Notes: generated by a model from the sequence alone, not told the origin. 64,000 nt of DNA from Amycolatopsis australiensis (GCF_900119165.1 NZ_FPJG01000006.1:1922001-1986000), one strand, 5' to 3'. Counted from the stretch's first letter, positions 1 through 10,145 are shown. Numbers and translations are program-made.

Positions 1-38
1 GCGTGGCCAAGGACCGCCGCTACCGCGAAGCCCGCTGA
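1..38 (+). CDS. 3' end of an unidentified gene (partial)
   Basis: The first 38 bases contain the last codons of a gene that begins outside the window. The frame starting at base 3 reads VAKDRRYREAR and then stops with TGA at 36-38. Eleven basic, polar residues are not enough to name a family. A perfect inverted repeat begins six bases after the stop, which supports a real gene end here. The other two forward frames give less natural peptides. Confidence 0.4.
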   Translation, partial: VAKDRRYREAR

Positions 39-42
39 GTTT

Positions 43-85
43 CGGGTGGCACGCCGGTGACCGGGCGGTTCCGGCGTGCCACCCG
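43..85. terminator. Bidirectional hairpin terminator
   Basis: Positions 43-57 and 71-85 are perfect 15-bp inverted arms (one arm reads CGGGTGGCACGCCGG) around a 13-nt loop. The hairpin lies between the end of the leading plus-strand gene (38) and the end of the minus-strand Uma2 gene (91), so it can serve both. There is no clear U-tract, as is common in high-GC actinobacteria. Confidence 0.7.
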
Positions 86-90
86 TCTGT

Positions 91-645
91 TCAGGGCCGC
101 AGCGTGCCGAGGTCGAGCTCGACCGGGAACGGGACGTCGGTGGTGAAGGTGCCGGTGACCGCCGGGGCGTCCCGGTAGCCCGAAGTGCCGGCCTGGTGGC
201 AGGCGACCAGCGAGACCGGCTCGCCGAGGTCGACGATCCAGTAGTGCGGGATGCCCGCGTCGGCGTACTCGTCGTGCTTCACCCGGTAGTCGGTGCGCTT
301 CGAGCCCGGCGACACGATCTCCGCCACCAGGACGACGTCGTCGGCCCGCAGCAGGCCGTCCGCGCGGCCGATCGCGGCCCGCTCGAAGACCATCAGGTCC
401 GGCCGGCGGACGAAGCCGGGTTCTCCGGGCGGCGCCAGCCGCAGGTCCAGGTCGGTGTGGAGGACGAACGCGAGCCCGAGCGGCAGCTGCCGTTCGAGCC
501 GGCCGGCCAGCAGGCACGCGGCCAGGTCGTGCGTCCGCCCGGAGCCGGGCGACGTCACGACGCGGCCCTCCATCAGCTCGGTGAAACCGAAGTCGGTGGC
601 GCCGAGCGCGGCGTACTCCTCGGTGGTCAGCAGGTGACCGGGCAT
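91..645 (-). CDS. Uma2 family (DUF820) PD-(D/E)XK nuclease-fold protein
   Basis: This 184-residue protein has the layout of Uma2/DUF820 proteins, a restriction-endonuclease-like fold very abundant in cyanobacteria and actinobacteria and of unknown physiological role. The fold markers are RRPDLMVF near residues 80-87 (Asp83 as the PD acid), EIVSPGSK from Glu109 to Lys116, and the conserved DEYADAGIPHYWIVDL stretch near 125-140. The N-terminal LTTEEYAAL segment is also typical. It stands alone, with a strong hairpin after its stop and an unrelated acyl-CoA dehydrogenase upstream. The ATG at 645 starts the first conserved block. Family assignment is firm; activity and target are unknown. Confidence 0.85.
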   Translation of the reverse strand: MPGHLLTTEEYAALGATDFGFTELMEGRVVTSPGSGRTHDLAACLLAGRLERQLPLGLAFVLHTDLDLRLAPPGEPGFVRRPDLMVFERAAIGRADGLLRADDVVLVAEIVSPGSKRTDYRVKHDEYADAGIPHYWIVDLGEPVSLVACHQAGTSGYRDAPAVTGTFTTDVPFPVELDLGTLRP

Positions 646-694
646 CCAGCCACCGTATCCGTCACATGCGGGGGACAGCCCTCGCTCGACCGGG

Positions 695-1831
695 TTACGC
701 CTGCTTCAGCTCGCGCGCGATGACCAGCCGCTGGATCTGGTTCGTGCCTTCGAAGATCTGCGGCACCTTCGCCTCCCGCAGGTACCGCTCCACCGGGAAG
801 TCCCGCGTGTAGCCGGCCCCGCCGAGGACCTGGACCGCGTCCGTCGTCACCTTCATCGCCCCGTCGGTCGCCACCAGCTTCGCGATCGACGCCTGGCGCT
901 GGAACGGCAGCCCGCGGTCGCGGCGGCGGGCGGCGTCCAGGTACATCGCCCGGGACGTCTCGACCGTCGCGGCCATGTCGGCGAGGAGGAATTCGATGCC
1001 CTGGAAGTCGATGATCGGGCGGCCGAACTGCGACCGGCCCTTCGCGTACGCCACGGCTTCGTCCAGCGCGGCCTGCGCGAGGCCGACCGCGCACGCCGCG
1101 ATCCCGAGCCGGCCGGAGCTCAGCGACGACAGCGCGATGCGCAGTCCCGCTCCGGGCTCGCCCAGCCGCCGGGCCGCCGGGACCCGAGCGTTCTCGAAGA
1201 CGACCTGGGCCGTCGGCGAGCCGGTGAGGCCCATCTTGCGCTCCCGGGGAGCTGCCGAAAGACCCTCCGTGGCGCCGTCCACCAGCAGGCACGAGATCTC
1301 CTGCTCGCCCGTGCGCACCATCGTCGTGTAGAAGTCCGCGACACCCGCGTGCGTGATCCACGCCTTGGTGCCGTTCACGACGTAGTCCGCGCCATCCAGC
1401 CGCGCGCGCGTCGAGAGGGCGGCCGCGTCCGAGCCCGCGTGGGTCTCCGAGAGGGCGTACGCGCCCAGCAGGTCGCCTTCGAGCATGTCCGGCAGCCACT
1501 GGTCACGCTGCTCGTCCGTGCCGTACTGCGCGAGCGCGTAGCAGGACATCGTGTGCACGGACAGGCCGACGCCGACCGTCATCCACGCCGTCGCGATCTC
1601 CTCGAGGACCTGCAGGTAGACCTCGTACGGCACGTCGCCGCCGCCCCAGCGCTCCGGGTACGGCAGGCCCAGCAGCCCGGACTTGCCGAGCAGGCGGAAC
1701 TGCTCGCGCGGGAACTGCTCGGCTTCCTCGGCGGCCGATGCTCGCGGCGCCAGCTCGTCCCGGGCGATCTCCCTGGCCAGCGCGACCAGGTCCGCGGCGT
1801 CGGAATCGGGCAGCAGGCGTTCGGCGGGCAT
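695..1831 (-). CDS. Acyl-CoA dehydrogenase
   Basis: A 378-residue flavoprotein of the acyl-CoA dehydrogenase family, catalysing FAD-dependent alpha,beta-dehydrogenation of an acyl-CoA with electrons passed to ETF. Recognisable elements are the flavin/substrate segment [15 protein letters not shown] near residues 120-135, the KAWITHAG block, and the C-terminal [11 protein letters not shown], whose Glu361 aligns with the catalytic base of MCAD/SCAD-type enzymes. Length matches the family. The ATG at 1831 follows GGAGGA with good spacing; the frame stays open upstream but there it crosses the promoter region. It is divergent from a TetR gene, with GTAC-rich inverted repeats between them, so control by that regulator is likely. 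Substrate chain length or branching cannot be told. Confidence 0.9.
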   Translation of the reverse strand: MPAERLLPDSDAADLVALAREIARDELAPRASAAEEAEQFPREQFRLLGKSGLLGLPYPERWGGGDVPYEVYLQVLEEIATAWMTVGVGLSVHTMSCYALAQYGTDEQRDQWLPDMLEGDLLGAYALSETHAGSDAAALSTRARLDGADYVVNGTKAWITHAGVADFYTTMVRTGEQEISCLLVDGATEGLSAAPRERKMGLTGSPTAQVVFENARVPAARRLGEPGAGLRIALSSLSSGRLGIAACAVGLAQAALDEAVAYAKGRSQFGRPIIDFQGIEFLLADMAATVETSRAMYLDAARRRDRGLPFQRQASIAKLVATDGAMKVTTDAVQVLGGAGYTRDFPVERYLREAKVPQIFEGTNQIQRLVIARELKQA

Positions 1832-1848
1832 CTTTGTCCTCCAAAGCG

Positions 1849-1897
1849 GTACTGGAAACAGTACTCTGGGCTCGACTAGAGTACAGTATCGAGTACT
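1849..1897. promoter_or_regulatory. Divergent promoter with TetR-type operator repeats
   Basis: GTACTG-GAAA-CAGTAC is a perfect inverted repeat at 1849-1864. GTACTCT (1861-1867) pairs with AGAGTAC (1878-1884), and AGTACT recurs at 1892-1897. These GTAC-rich arms fill the gap between the acyl-CoA dehydrogenase (start 1831, minus) and the TetR gene (start 1932, plus), the expected place for an autoregulated TetR operator. Binding by the neighbouring TetR protein is inference. Confidence 0.6.
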
Positions 1898-1931
1898 GGG
1901 ATGGCGCGGAAACGTAGGAGATAGTGAGCCG

Positions 1932-2513
1932 ATGCGTCCCGAACCCCGCCGACGGCCGACCGCGCGCCAGCGCGCCCTGCTCGCCGACCTGGAGGCGCTC
2001 TTCCTCGCCGAGGGCTTCGCCGAGTTCACCCTCGACGAGCTGGCCGGCCGCCTGCGCTGCTCGAAGTCGACGCTGTACGCGCTCGCGCCCAGCAAGGAGC
2101 AGCTCGCCGTCAAGGTCGTGACCCACTTCTTCCGGGGCGCCGCGGAGCGGATCGAGGAGCGCATCGCCGGGATCGACGACGCCCGCAAGCTCATCGGCGA
2201 GTACCTGGCCGGCGTCTCCGAGCACTTGAACCGGGCGTCGGCGGCCTTCATGCGCGACCTCGCCGACTTCGGGCCCGCGCGTGAGGCCTACCAGGTCAAC
2301 AGCCGGTTCGCCGCCCGCCGGCTCCGGGAGTTCATCGACAAGGGTGTCGCCGACGGTGTCTTCCGCGACGTCCACGCCCGGCTCGTGGCCGAAATGACCG
2401 GCCTGATCATCGAAGGCATCCAGACCGGGGTGCTCGGACGGCGGACCGACGTGTCCGACGCCGAGGCGTTCACCGCTTTGGGGGAACTGCTGCTCGGCGG
2501 ACTGAACAAATAG
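1932..2513 (+). CDS. TetR family transcriptional regulator
   Basis: A 193-residue one-component repressor. The N-terminal helix-turn-helix covers roughly residues 15-60, with [19 protein letters not shown] as the DNA-recognition segment followed by the usual KEQL helix. The C-terminal part is an all-helical ligand domain with no signature I can link to a ligand. The ATG at 1932 follows AGGAG about a dozen bases upstream. It is divergent from the acyl-CoA dehydrogenase across a short region with several palindromes, so it probably represses itself and that gene in response to an acyl-CoA or fatty acid; the ligand is inferred from context only. Confidence 0.85.
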   Translation: MRPEPRRRPTARQRALLADLEALFLAEGFAEFTLDELAGRLRCSKSTLYALAPSKEQLAVKVVTHFFRGAAERIEERIAGIDDARKLIGEYLAGVSEHLNRASAAFMRDLADFGPAREAYQVNSRFAARRLREFIDKGVADGVFRDVHARLVAEMTGLIIEGIQTGVLGRRTDVSDAEAFTALGELLLGGLNK

Positions 2514-2554
2514 CGGACAGGAATTGTCAGCGCGGGGTCAATTAAACTCCCGGC

Positions 2555-3496
2555 GTGATCGTCGTAGGCGGAGAAGCTCTGGTCGACCTGGTTCCCGGCG
2601 ACCCTCTGGATTCCACTGTGGACGGTGGGTTGCGCGCACTGCTGCCGCGGCTGGGCGGCGGGCCGTACAACGTCGCGCTGGCCGCCGGCCGGCTCGGCGT
2701 GCCGACGGCGTTCCTCTCGCGCGTCTCGACCGACCGCTTCGGTGACGCGATGGTCGAGCGCCTGCACGCTTCGGCCGTCGACACCTCGCTGCTACAGCGC
2801 GGCGATGAGCCGACGACGCTCGCCGTCGTGGCGCTCGACGCGAAGGGCGCCGCGCGCTACACGTTCTACGTCGAGGGCACGGCCGACCGGCTCGTCGCCG
2901 ACCCGGGACCGCTTCCGGAGCACGTGACGGCGCTCTCACTCGGCACCCTCGGCATGGTCCTCGAGCCCGGCGCGTCGGCGTACGAGGCGATGCTGCGGCG
3001 CGAGGCGGCCCGCGGCGCGCTGACCGTCCTCGACCCCAACATCCGCGAGGCGCTGATCACCGACCCGGCCGCCTACCGCGCCCGGTTCGCGTCCTGGCTG
3101 CCGGACGTCCGGCTGCTGAAGATCTCCGACGACGACGCCGCGTGGCTCACCGAGGGCGCCGACCCGGTGGCCGCGGCGAAGACGTGGATCGAGTCCGGTG
3201 TGGACGCCGTCGTGCTCACCCGGGGCGCGGACGGGATCGCGGTGATCACCGCCGCAGGTGAGCTGGCCCACGTGCCGTCGCGGAAGGTGACGGTGGTCGA
3301 CACGATCGGCGCCGGCGACACCGTGCAGGGCGCGCTGCTGGCCTGGCTGCACACCCGCGAGGTCGCCGACCTGGCCTCCCTCGACGCCGGCGCGTGGCGG
3401 GAGGCGCTGGAATTCGCGGCGAAAGCGGCGTCGATCACGGTGTCGCGCAGCGGGGCCGAGCCGCCCACGTCCGCCGATATGGCGGCCACCGTGTGA
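2555..3496 (+). CDS. PfkB family carbohydrate kinase (fructokinase-like)
   Basis: A 313-residue ribokinase-fold sugar kinase that transfers phosphate from ATP to a sugar hydroxyl. The first PfkB signature is near residues 33-48 (GGGPYNVALAAGRLG). The second, with the anion hole and catalytic Asp, is DTIGAGDTVQGALLAWL near 248-264. The GTG at 2555 begins the first beta-strand (MIVVGGEALVDLVPG), so translation should start there; no strong Shine-Dalgarno is seen. The gene sits alone between TetR and citrate synthase with no sugar transporter beside it, so the substrate (fructose, 2-keto-3-deoxygluconate or a nucleoside) is open. Confidence 0.85.
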   Translation: MIVVGGEALVDLVPGDPLDSTVDGGLRALLPRLGGGPYNVALAAGRLGVPTAFLSRVSTDRFGDAMVERLHASAVDTSLLQRGDEPTTLAVVALDAKGAARYTFYVEGTADRLVADPGPLPEHVTALSLGTLGMVLEPGASAYEAMLRREAARGALTVLDPNIREALITDPAAYRARFASWLPDVRLLKISDDDAAWLTEGADPVAAAKTWIESGVDAVVLTRGADGIAVITAAGELAHVPSRKVTVVDTIGAGDTVQGALLAWLHTREVADLASLDAGAWREALEFAAKAASITVSRSGAEPPTSADMAATV

Positions 3497-3694
3497 ACCT
3501 GGTCCCAAAGCAGGCCCCAGGAGCAACGTCACCGCTGCGCGAACACACGTTTCTCGACTAGCGTAGAGGGGCATTCTTCATACCCCAGCGGGGCGGTGTG
3601 CAGCGAGGCCCCAGTGTTTCCTCGCGTGAACACGTGGCTACCTGCGGAACCCGCAGGCGCCGCCGGCCCGTGCCGAAACGTGAGAGGGACTTGC

Positions 3695-5011
<1,317 letters not shown>

Positions 5012-5025
5012 GCCCCGGTCGTCGC

Positions 5026-5059
5026 AGCGCCCCGTCGTGCACCGGCACGGCGGGGCGCT
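5026..5059 (+). terminator. Terminator of citrate synthase
   Basis: Positions 5026-5040 (AGCGCCCCGTCGTGC) and 5045-5059 form a 15-bp stem with a single G-T wobble and a 4-nt loop, followed by two T. It begins 14 bases after the gltA stop and ends just before the photolyase start, so it insulates the two genes. Confidence 0.8.
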
Positions 5060-5073
5060 TATCGTTGGGCTGC

Positions 5074-6414
5074 GTGACCCGAGAAGCGCCGGTTGTCCTG
5101 TGGTTCCGCCGTGACCTGCGGCTCGGCGACCACGCCGCGCTGCTGGAGGCGTCCCGGCACAGCAAGCACGTGCTCGCGCTGTACGTCCTCGACGACGTCT
5201 TGCTGAAGCGGTCGGGTGCGCCGCGGGTGGCGTTCCTCCACGGGTGCCTCCGCGCGCTGGACGAGCAGCTCGGCGGCCGGCTGATGGTCGTGCACGGCGA
5301 CCCGGCGACGGAAGTGGTCCGCGCGGCACGCGCGATCGGCGCGGCGGCGGTGCACGTCAGCGCCGACCGCGGGCCGTACGGCCGCCGCCGGGACGCCTCG
5401 GTGGCGAAGGCGCTGGCGGAGCACGGCATCGACTGGGTCGAGACGGGTTCGCCGTACGCGGTCACGCCCGGCCGGGTGGTGAAGCCCGACGGTTCGCCGT
5501 ACCGCGTGTTCACGCCGTTCCACCGGGCGTGGCTGGCGCACGGCTGGCCGTCACCCGCCGAACCGTCCCGTGTGGACTGGGTGGCACCGCCTTCGTCGCT
5601 GGAGATCCCGCGGCCACCGCGCGTCTCCGCGACGCTGCCCGAGCCGGGCGAGCAGGCGGCGCTGAACGTCTGGCACGCGTTCCTCGACGGCGCTCTCGCC
5701 ACCTACGCCGAAGACCGCGACCGGCCGGATCTTGCCGGAACCACCCGGCTTTCGCCGTACCTGCGCTGGGGATGCGTCCACCCGCGGACGTTGCTGGCGG
5801 ACCTGGACGGCAGCGCGGGCGCGAGAGCCCTGCGCACCGAGTTGTGCTGGCGCGAATTCCACGCCGACGTCCTGTGGCACCGCCCGGAGACGGCGCGCGA
5901 GAACTACGACAAGCGTTTCGACCGGATGAAGCACGACGACGACCCGGAGGCGTTCGAGCGGTGGTGCGCGGGCCGCACGGGCTACCCGATCGTCGACGCG
6001 GGGATGCGGCAGCTGCTGGCGGAGGGCTGGATGCACAACCGCGTGCGCATGGTGGTGGCGAGCTTCCTGGTGAAGGACCTGCACTTGCCGTGGTGGCGGG
6101 GAGCGCGCCATTTCATGAAGCACCTGGTGGACGGCGACCTGGCCTCGAACCAGCTGAATTGGCAGTGGGTAGCGGGCTGCGGCACGGACGCGGCGCCGTA
6201 TTTCCGTATTTTCAACCCGTTGACGCAGGGGGAGAAGTTCGACCCCGATGGCGATTACGTCCGTAGGTACGTGCCGGAATTGCGTTCGGTGCCGGGGAAG
6301 GCGGTGCATCGGTTGAAGAACCGCCCGGAGGCGTACCCGGCACCCATGGTCGATCACGCCCATGAGCGCCAGGTGGCGTTGGCACGCTACGGCGAGATCA
6401 CGACGGAGTCGTGA
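5074..6414 (+). CDS. phr: Deoxyribodipyrimidine photolyase (cryptochrome/photolyase family)
   Basis: A 446-residue class I photolyase-family flavoprotein that splits UV-induced cyclobutane pyrimidine dimers using light. The N-terminal antenna domain starts VVLWFRRDLRLGDH. The C-terminal FAD domain contains TRLSPYLRWGCVHPRTL, ELCWREFHADVLWHRP, the near-invariant GYPIVDAGMRQLLAEGWMHN (positions split here for brevity: residues about 303-322), and NQLNWQWVAGCGTDAAPYF. Those features fit a CPD photolyase rather than a plant-type cryptochrome. The GTG at 5074 is chosen because the protein then begins just before the first beta-strand; a TTG lies nine bases upstream. No strong Shine-Dalgarno is seen. 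Confidence 0.92.
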   Translation: MTREAPVVLWFRRDLRLGDHAALLEASRHSKHVLALYVLDDVLLKRSGAPRVAFLHGCLRALDEQLGGRLMVVHGDPATEVVRAARAIGAAAVHVSADRGPYGRRRDASVAKALAEHGIDWVETGSPYAVTPGRVVKPDGSPYRVFTPFHRAWLAHGWPSPAEPSRVDWVAPPSSLEIPRPPRVSATLPEPGEQAALNVWHAFLDGALATYAEDRDRPDLAGTTRLSPYLRWGCVHPRTLLADLDGSAGARALRTELCWREFHADVLWHRPETARENYDKRFDRMKHDDDPEAFERWCAGRTGYPIVDAGMRQLLAEGWMHNRVRMVVASFLVKDLHLPWWRGARHFMKHLVDGDLASNQLNWQWVAGCGTDAAPYFRIFNPLTQGEKFDPDGDYVRRYVPELRSVPGKAVHRLKNRPEAYPAPMVDHAHERQVALARYGEITTES

Positions 6415-6493
6415 CGAACCGCTGCAACGAACGATCACCCCTGAGCGACTCTTCTGCCTGAACGGCGGACGACCGCTGGAGGGGAGACAACCG

Positions 6494-7147
6494 TTGGACG
6501 GCGAGAACGAGCCCAGTGCTCCGGCAGGAGCGTCCCAAGCCCAGGCCGAACTGGTCCTCCGCGACGAACTGGGGCAGGCGTGGCAGCACTACCGGCATCT
6601 CGAGGTACTCCGTGGGCAGTACCTTACTTTTGCGTTCACTGTGACATTCGCGCTGGCGGCCATCGGAATCCCGGCGACGCCAAAGCTGTCGAGCAGCCCG
6701 AGCTTGCTACTCCTGACGGCGAGCCTCACCTTGTTCTACGCTCTGTTCATCACCAGCTACTACGCCAATGTGCGGAAGATCCGGTTCCTGTTGATGCATT
6801 ACCAGCGGGTCATGATGGGCTTGCGGAAGCACTTCCTGACGGTGCCCGGATTCGAACCGCACCTGGCTGCTCTCGAGCTGATGTCCAGCATCCACCCGGT
6901 CATCCGGCACTGGGCGTTCCGGATCCAGACCATCTCGGAAGCCGTGTTCGTGTTCCTCCTGGCTCTGGCGACCGTGATCGAAGCGGTGACGACCGTCGCG
7001 GTTGCGCGGCATGGCGTGTGGTGGCAGATCCTGCTGATGGCGGCCATCGATGGCGTGGCTGTGTTGCTCAGCGGCTCCGTTGTCGGCTTCGCCGTACTGC
7101 TGCGGCGAGATCCCCATTCCGATCAAGGACCGATTTCCGCTCGTTGA
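6494..7147 (+). CDS. Hypothetical four-helix membrane protein, atypical codon use
   Basis: A 217-residue protein with about 35 acidic, polar N-terminal residues and four likely membrane helices: near 50-70 (YLTFAFTVTFALAAIGIP), 80-100 (LLLLTASLTLFYALFI), 155-178 and 185-212. A basic cytoplasmic or loop segment (VRKIRFLLMHYQRVMMGLRKH) lies between the pairs. I do not recognise the family. The TTG at 6494 is chosen because GGAGGGGAG sits eight bases upstream. Codon use differs from all neighbours: in the 39 codons after about 6599, ten end in A or T, whereas adjacent genes have almost none. That suggests recent acquisition or low expression. It converges on the ABC permease gene with a 7-base gap. 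Confidence 0.7.
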   Translation: MDGENEPSAPAGASQAQAELVLRDELGQAWQHYRHLEVLRGQYLTFAFTVTFALAAIGIPATPKLSSSPSLLLLTASLTLFYALFITSYYANVRKIRFLLMHYQRVMMGLRKHFLTVPGFEPHLAALELMSSIHPVIRHWAFRIQTISEAVFVFLLALATVIEAVTTVAVARHGVWWQILLMAAIDGVAVLLSGSVVGFAVLLRRDPHSDQGPISAR

Positions 7148-7154
7148 CGACCCG

Positions 7155-8345
7155 TCAGCTACGCAGGGCCTCCGACAGCTTGATCCGGCTACCGATGCGC
7201 AGCACGCTGTTGCCGTAGATCTTGCCGCCCACCCAGGTAAGCACCGCCACCAAAGCCACCGTGAGCACCAGTGACAGACCGATCTCCCAGCCCGCCGCCG
7301 CGCCCGTCGAAATCCGGGCCGGCATCAGGATCGGGGACAGCAGCGGGATCAGCGACAGCACCTTCGCCGCCGTGCCGGACGGGTCCTGCAGCAGCAGGTT
7401 GATTCCCGCGATGAACCCCGCGATGAGGATGATGTTCAGCGGCGAGACCACCGACTGGGTGTCCTCCTGCCGCGACACCAGCGATCCCAGCGCGCCGTAG
7501 ATCGTGGCGTACAGCAGGAAACCCAGCAGGTACCACAGCAGGCCCCACAGCAACGTGCCGGTCGCGAAGCCCGACAGCGTGAACACCCCGGTCGCCGATG
7601 CCGCGATCAGGCCGGCCACGCCGAGGATCACCAGCTGCGTCAGCCCGACCAGGCCGAGCCCGATCACCTTGCCCAGCAACAGCTGCCACGGCCGCACGCT
7701 GGCGAGCAGGATCTCCACGACCCGGCTCGACTTCTCCTCGACGACGCCCTGGGCGACCATCATGCCGTAGGTGATGATGCTGAGGTACAGCAGGAACGCC
7801 ACGACCAGGCCGACGACCAGCCGCTGCGTGTGGTCGGCGGGCTCCGGCGAGATCGGGTCGTCGCGCACGTGGGTGCCGTCGACCCTGGCCATCACCTCGG
7901 CCGGCTCGAGCTGTGCCGACGACAGCACGCCGTCGAGGACCTGCTGCTGCGCGACCTCGTCGAGCACCCGGCGCAGCTGATCGTCCAAAGAGGACTTGTA
8001 GGTGGCGGTCAGCTGTGCCGCGCTGCCCGAGACGAGGGCGTCGAGGTCGCCGTCCTCGACCTTCTTGCGGCCCTCGGCCGGGTCGGTGACCGTGACGGTC
8101 TCGATGTGCCGTCCGGCCTGCGCCGCCTTGACCTGCAGCTGTCGCGCGATCCCGGTCGCCTGGCCGGTCAACCCGACCGTGCTCTTCTCCGCCGAGCCGG
8201 CCAGCGCCGTCTGGAATCCCACGTACCCCAGCAGCAGCACCAGCAGCACCGCGGTGCCGACGACGAACGACCGCGTGCGCAGCCGCGTGTTCAGCTCCCG
8301 TTTCATCACGAGCCAGACGGCCCGGCGGCCGCTCAACGTCTTCAT
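7155..8345 (-). CDS. ABC-2 type transporter permease
   Basis: A 396-residue permease of the ABC-2/NatB class. One membrane helix follows a basic N-terminus (residues about 27-47); a soluble extracytoplasmic domain of roughly 130 residues comes next; five to six C-terminal helices start near residue 175. The segment VVEEKSSRVVEILLASVRPWQLLLGK is the conserved ABC-2 cytoplasmic motif. Its start overlaps the stop of the ATPase gene by four bases (ATGA), so the two are translationally coupled. With the ATPase it should form an exporter of the Na+/drug/lipid type; the substrate cannot be read from sequence. Confidence 0.88.
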   Translation of the reverse strand: MKTLSGRRAVWLVMKRELNTRLRTRSFVVGTAVLLVLLLGYVGFQTALAGSAEKSTVGLTGQATGIARQLQVKAAQAGRHIETVTVTDPAEGRKKVEDGDLDALVSGSAAQLTATYKSSLDDQLRRVLDEVAQQQVLDGVLSSAQLEPAEVMARVDGTHVRDDPISPEPADHTQRLVVGLVVAFLLYLSIITYGMMVAQGVVEEKSSRVVEILLASVRPWQLLLGKVIGLGLVGLTQLVILGVAGLIAASATGVFTLSGFATGTLLWGLLWYLLGFLLYATIYGALGSLVSRQEDTQSVVSPLNIILIAGFIAGINLLLQDPSGTAAKVLSLIPLLSPILMPARISTGAAAGWEIGLSLVLTVALVAVLTWVGGKIYGNSVLRIGSRIKLSEALRS

Positions 8346-9268
8346 CGTTGCCCCTTCTCGGCTGCGACGTCCTGCGAAACGGCGTCGCGGAACAGCTCGG
8401 TCAGCGACCGGCGACGGCGGCTGAACTCGGTCACCGGACCGGTCGCCAGTGCCGCGGCGAGCACGGCCTGGTCGTCAGCGCTCGGTTCGAGGTCGAGCAC
8501 GGCGGTGGGGCCGTGCTCCTCCAGCACGCGCACGCCGGGCAGGCCGGCGGCCCAGCCGGGGCGCGCGGCCGGCGCGGTGACGACGAGCTTGCTGTTCGCG
8601 CCCGCGGTCAGCTCGCCGACCGTGCCGACGGCGACCATCCGCCCGTTGCGGATGATGCCGACGCGGTCGCACAGCCGCTCGACGAGGTCGAGCTGGTGGC
8701 TGGAGAACACGACGGGCACACCGGCGGCGGCTTTCTCGCGCAGCACGCCGCTCATGACGTCGACGGCCAGCGGGTCGAGCCCGGAGAACGGTTCGTCGAG
8801 CACGAGCACGGCCGGGTCGTGCACCAGCGCGGCGGCCAGCTGGACGCGCTGCTGGTTGCCGAGGCTCAGTTTCTGCACCTCGTCCTTGCGGCGCTCGGCC
8901 AGGCCCAGCCGGGCGATCCAGTTCTCGGCGTTGCGGTGGGCCTCGTTCGCGCTGAGGCCGTGCAGCTCGGCCAGGTAGACGAGCTGGTCGAGGACCTTCA
9001 TCTTGGGGTAGAGCCCGCGTTCCTCCGGCATGTAGCCGATGCGGGTGCGGGTTTCGTGCGTGACCGGCCGGCCGTCGAACCGGACCTCGCCGCCGTCGGC
9101 GGCGAGCACGCCCAGCGCGATCCGCATGGTGGTGGTCTTGCCGGCGCCGTTGCTGCCGACGAAACCGAACAGCTCCCCGGCGTGGACGTCGAACGAGACG
9201 CCGTCCAGCGCGACCTTGGCGCCGTAGCGCTTGGAGATCCGGTCGATCTCCAATGTCCCCTCAGTCAT
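8342..9268 (-). CDS. ABC transporter ATP-binding protein
   Basis: A 308-residue ATPase with Walker A GSNGAGKTTTM near residues 38-48, signature LSLGNQQRVQLA near 134-145, Walker B VLVLDEPFSGLD near 154-165 and the switch His in FSSHQLDLV. The roughly 80-residue C-terminal extension is typical of NatA/CcmA-like subunits of ABC-2 exporters. It overlaps the upstream membrane-protein gene by 8 bases and the downstream permease by 4, giving one transcription and translation unit of four genes starting with an XRE regulator. Confidence 0.92.
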   Translation of the reverse strand: MTEGTLEIDRISKRYGAKVALDGVSFDVHAGELFGFVGSNGAGKTTTMRIALGVLAADGGEVRFDGRPVTHETRTRIGYMPEERGLYPKMKVLDQLVYLAELHGLSANEAHRNAENWIARLGLAERRKDEVQKLSLGNQQRVQLAAALVHDPAVLVLDEPFSGLDPLAVDVMSGVLREKAAAGVPVVFSSHQLDLVERLCDRVGIIRNGRMVAVGTVGELTAGANSKLVVTAPAARPGWAAGLPGVRVLEEHGPTAVLDLEPSADDQAVLAAALATGPVTEFSRRRRSLTELFRDAVSQDVAAEKGQR

Positions 9269-9809
9269 GTCCCATTCCCTCTTCGAAGTCCTCGGGGTCG
9301 TCGTCCGGCAGTGCCCAGCCGAGGACGATCGACGGCACGGTGGTGCCGGTGACCAGCAGCGCGGACAGCATCATCGCGCCGCGGACGCCACCGTTTTCGG
9401 TGTGGGCGGCCAGCAGGCTGTAGATCATCGCGGCGATCATCAGGTAGCTGAGGATCTGGAAGCCGGTGTAGGTGACGCGGTGCCGCCATTCGCGTTCCCG
9501 TTCGTCGAGCAGCCGCGAGAAGCCGCCGCTCATCCGCCCGGTGAGGACGCGCAGCAGCAGGAACGCGACCCCGCCGGCGAGGATGCCGCTCAGCCACAGG
9601 GCGGGAAAGACCCACTCGGGCCCTCTGGCGAAGGTGGCGGCCCCGCAGATCAGCACGAGATCGGCCGCGGCGACGACGCCCGCGAGGGTGCGCCGATGCC
9701 GCCGGGTGCGCCAGCCGGGCAGCTGCAGAGCACGCCGGCGTTCCCGTTCGTCCAGCTTGTCGAGCTGGCGATCCCAGTAGGCCGCGAGCCGGCCCGCTTT
9801 CTCGGTCAT
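9261..9809 (-). CDS. Small membrane protein of the ABC-2 operon
   Basis: A 182-residue protein with a charged N-terminal helix (YWDRQLDKLDERERRRAL) and four predicted membrane segments, near residues 42-60, 68-88, 118-138 and 146-165, with an acidic C-terminal tail. I cannot name a family. The ATG overlaps the stop of the XRE gene (ATGA), and its own end overlaps the ATPase gene by eight bases, so it belongs to the transporter operon and may be an accessory or sensing subunit. Confidence 0.75.
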   Translation of the reverse strand: MTEKAGRLAAYWDRQLDKLDERERRRALQLPGWRTRRHRRTLAGVVAAADLVLICGAATFARGPEWVFPALWLSGILAGGVAFLLLRVLTGRMSGGFSRLLDEREREWRHRVTYTGFQILSYLMIAAMIYSLLAAHTENGGVRGAMMLSALLVTGTTVPSIVLGWALPDDDPEDFEEGMGHD

Positions 9810-10075
9810 GCTCCCCCTTCGCGGTAGACCTGGGTGGACAAGGGCGTGAACGGCTCCCGGCTGAAGACCGCCTCGACGGGCAGGTCGAACACCGCGCAGA
9901 TCCGGAACGCCAGGTCGAGGCTCGGATAGTGGTCACCGCGCTCGAGCGCCCCGATGGTCTGCGGATTCACCTCGACGGCGTCGGCGAGCGCGGCCCTGCT
10001 CATCCCCCGTTCGGCACGCAACACGGGCAGCCGGTTGTAGATCGGCAGCTCTTTGCCACGTCTGACCGGACTCAT
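9806..10075 (-). CDS. XRE/Cro-CI family short transcriptional regulator
   Basis: An 89-residue DNA-binding protein consisting almost only of a helix-turn-helix domain, residues about 15-70, with MSRAALADAVEVNPQTIGAL as the HTH core and ERGDHYPSLDLAFRICAVFDL after it. Short regulators of this class commonly head ABC-2 exporter operons. The ATG at 10075 is preferred over a start 12 codons upstream because it matches the usual N-terminus. It is the first gene of the operon running down to 7155 and is probably autoregulatory. Confidence 0.85.
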   Translation of the reverse strand: MSPVRRGKELPIYNRLPVLRAERGMSRAALADAVEVNPQTIGALERGDHYPSLDLAFRICAVFDLPVEAVFSREPFTPLSTQVYREGGA

Positions 10076-10145
10076 GGAACGTACTGTTGCAAAAACCCAA
10101 CGAGTCGTCAACTCAAGAGAACATCAAGTCGGGTTGTGCGCCGGA

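Noticed and set aside
6845-6860. TTCGAA-containing sequence considered as a tRNA T-arm
   Set aside because: It lies inside a coding sequence and no acceptor or anticodon stem can be formed around it. No tRNA was found in the window.
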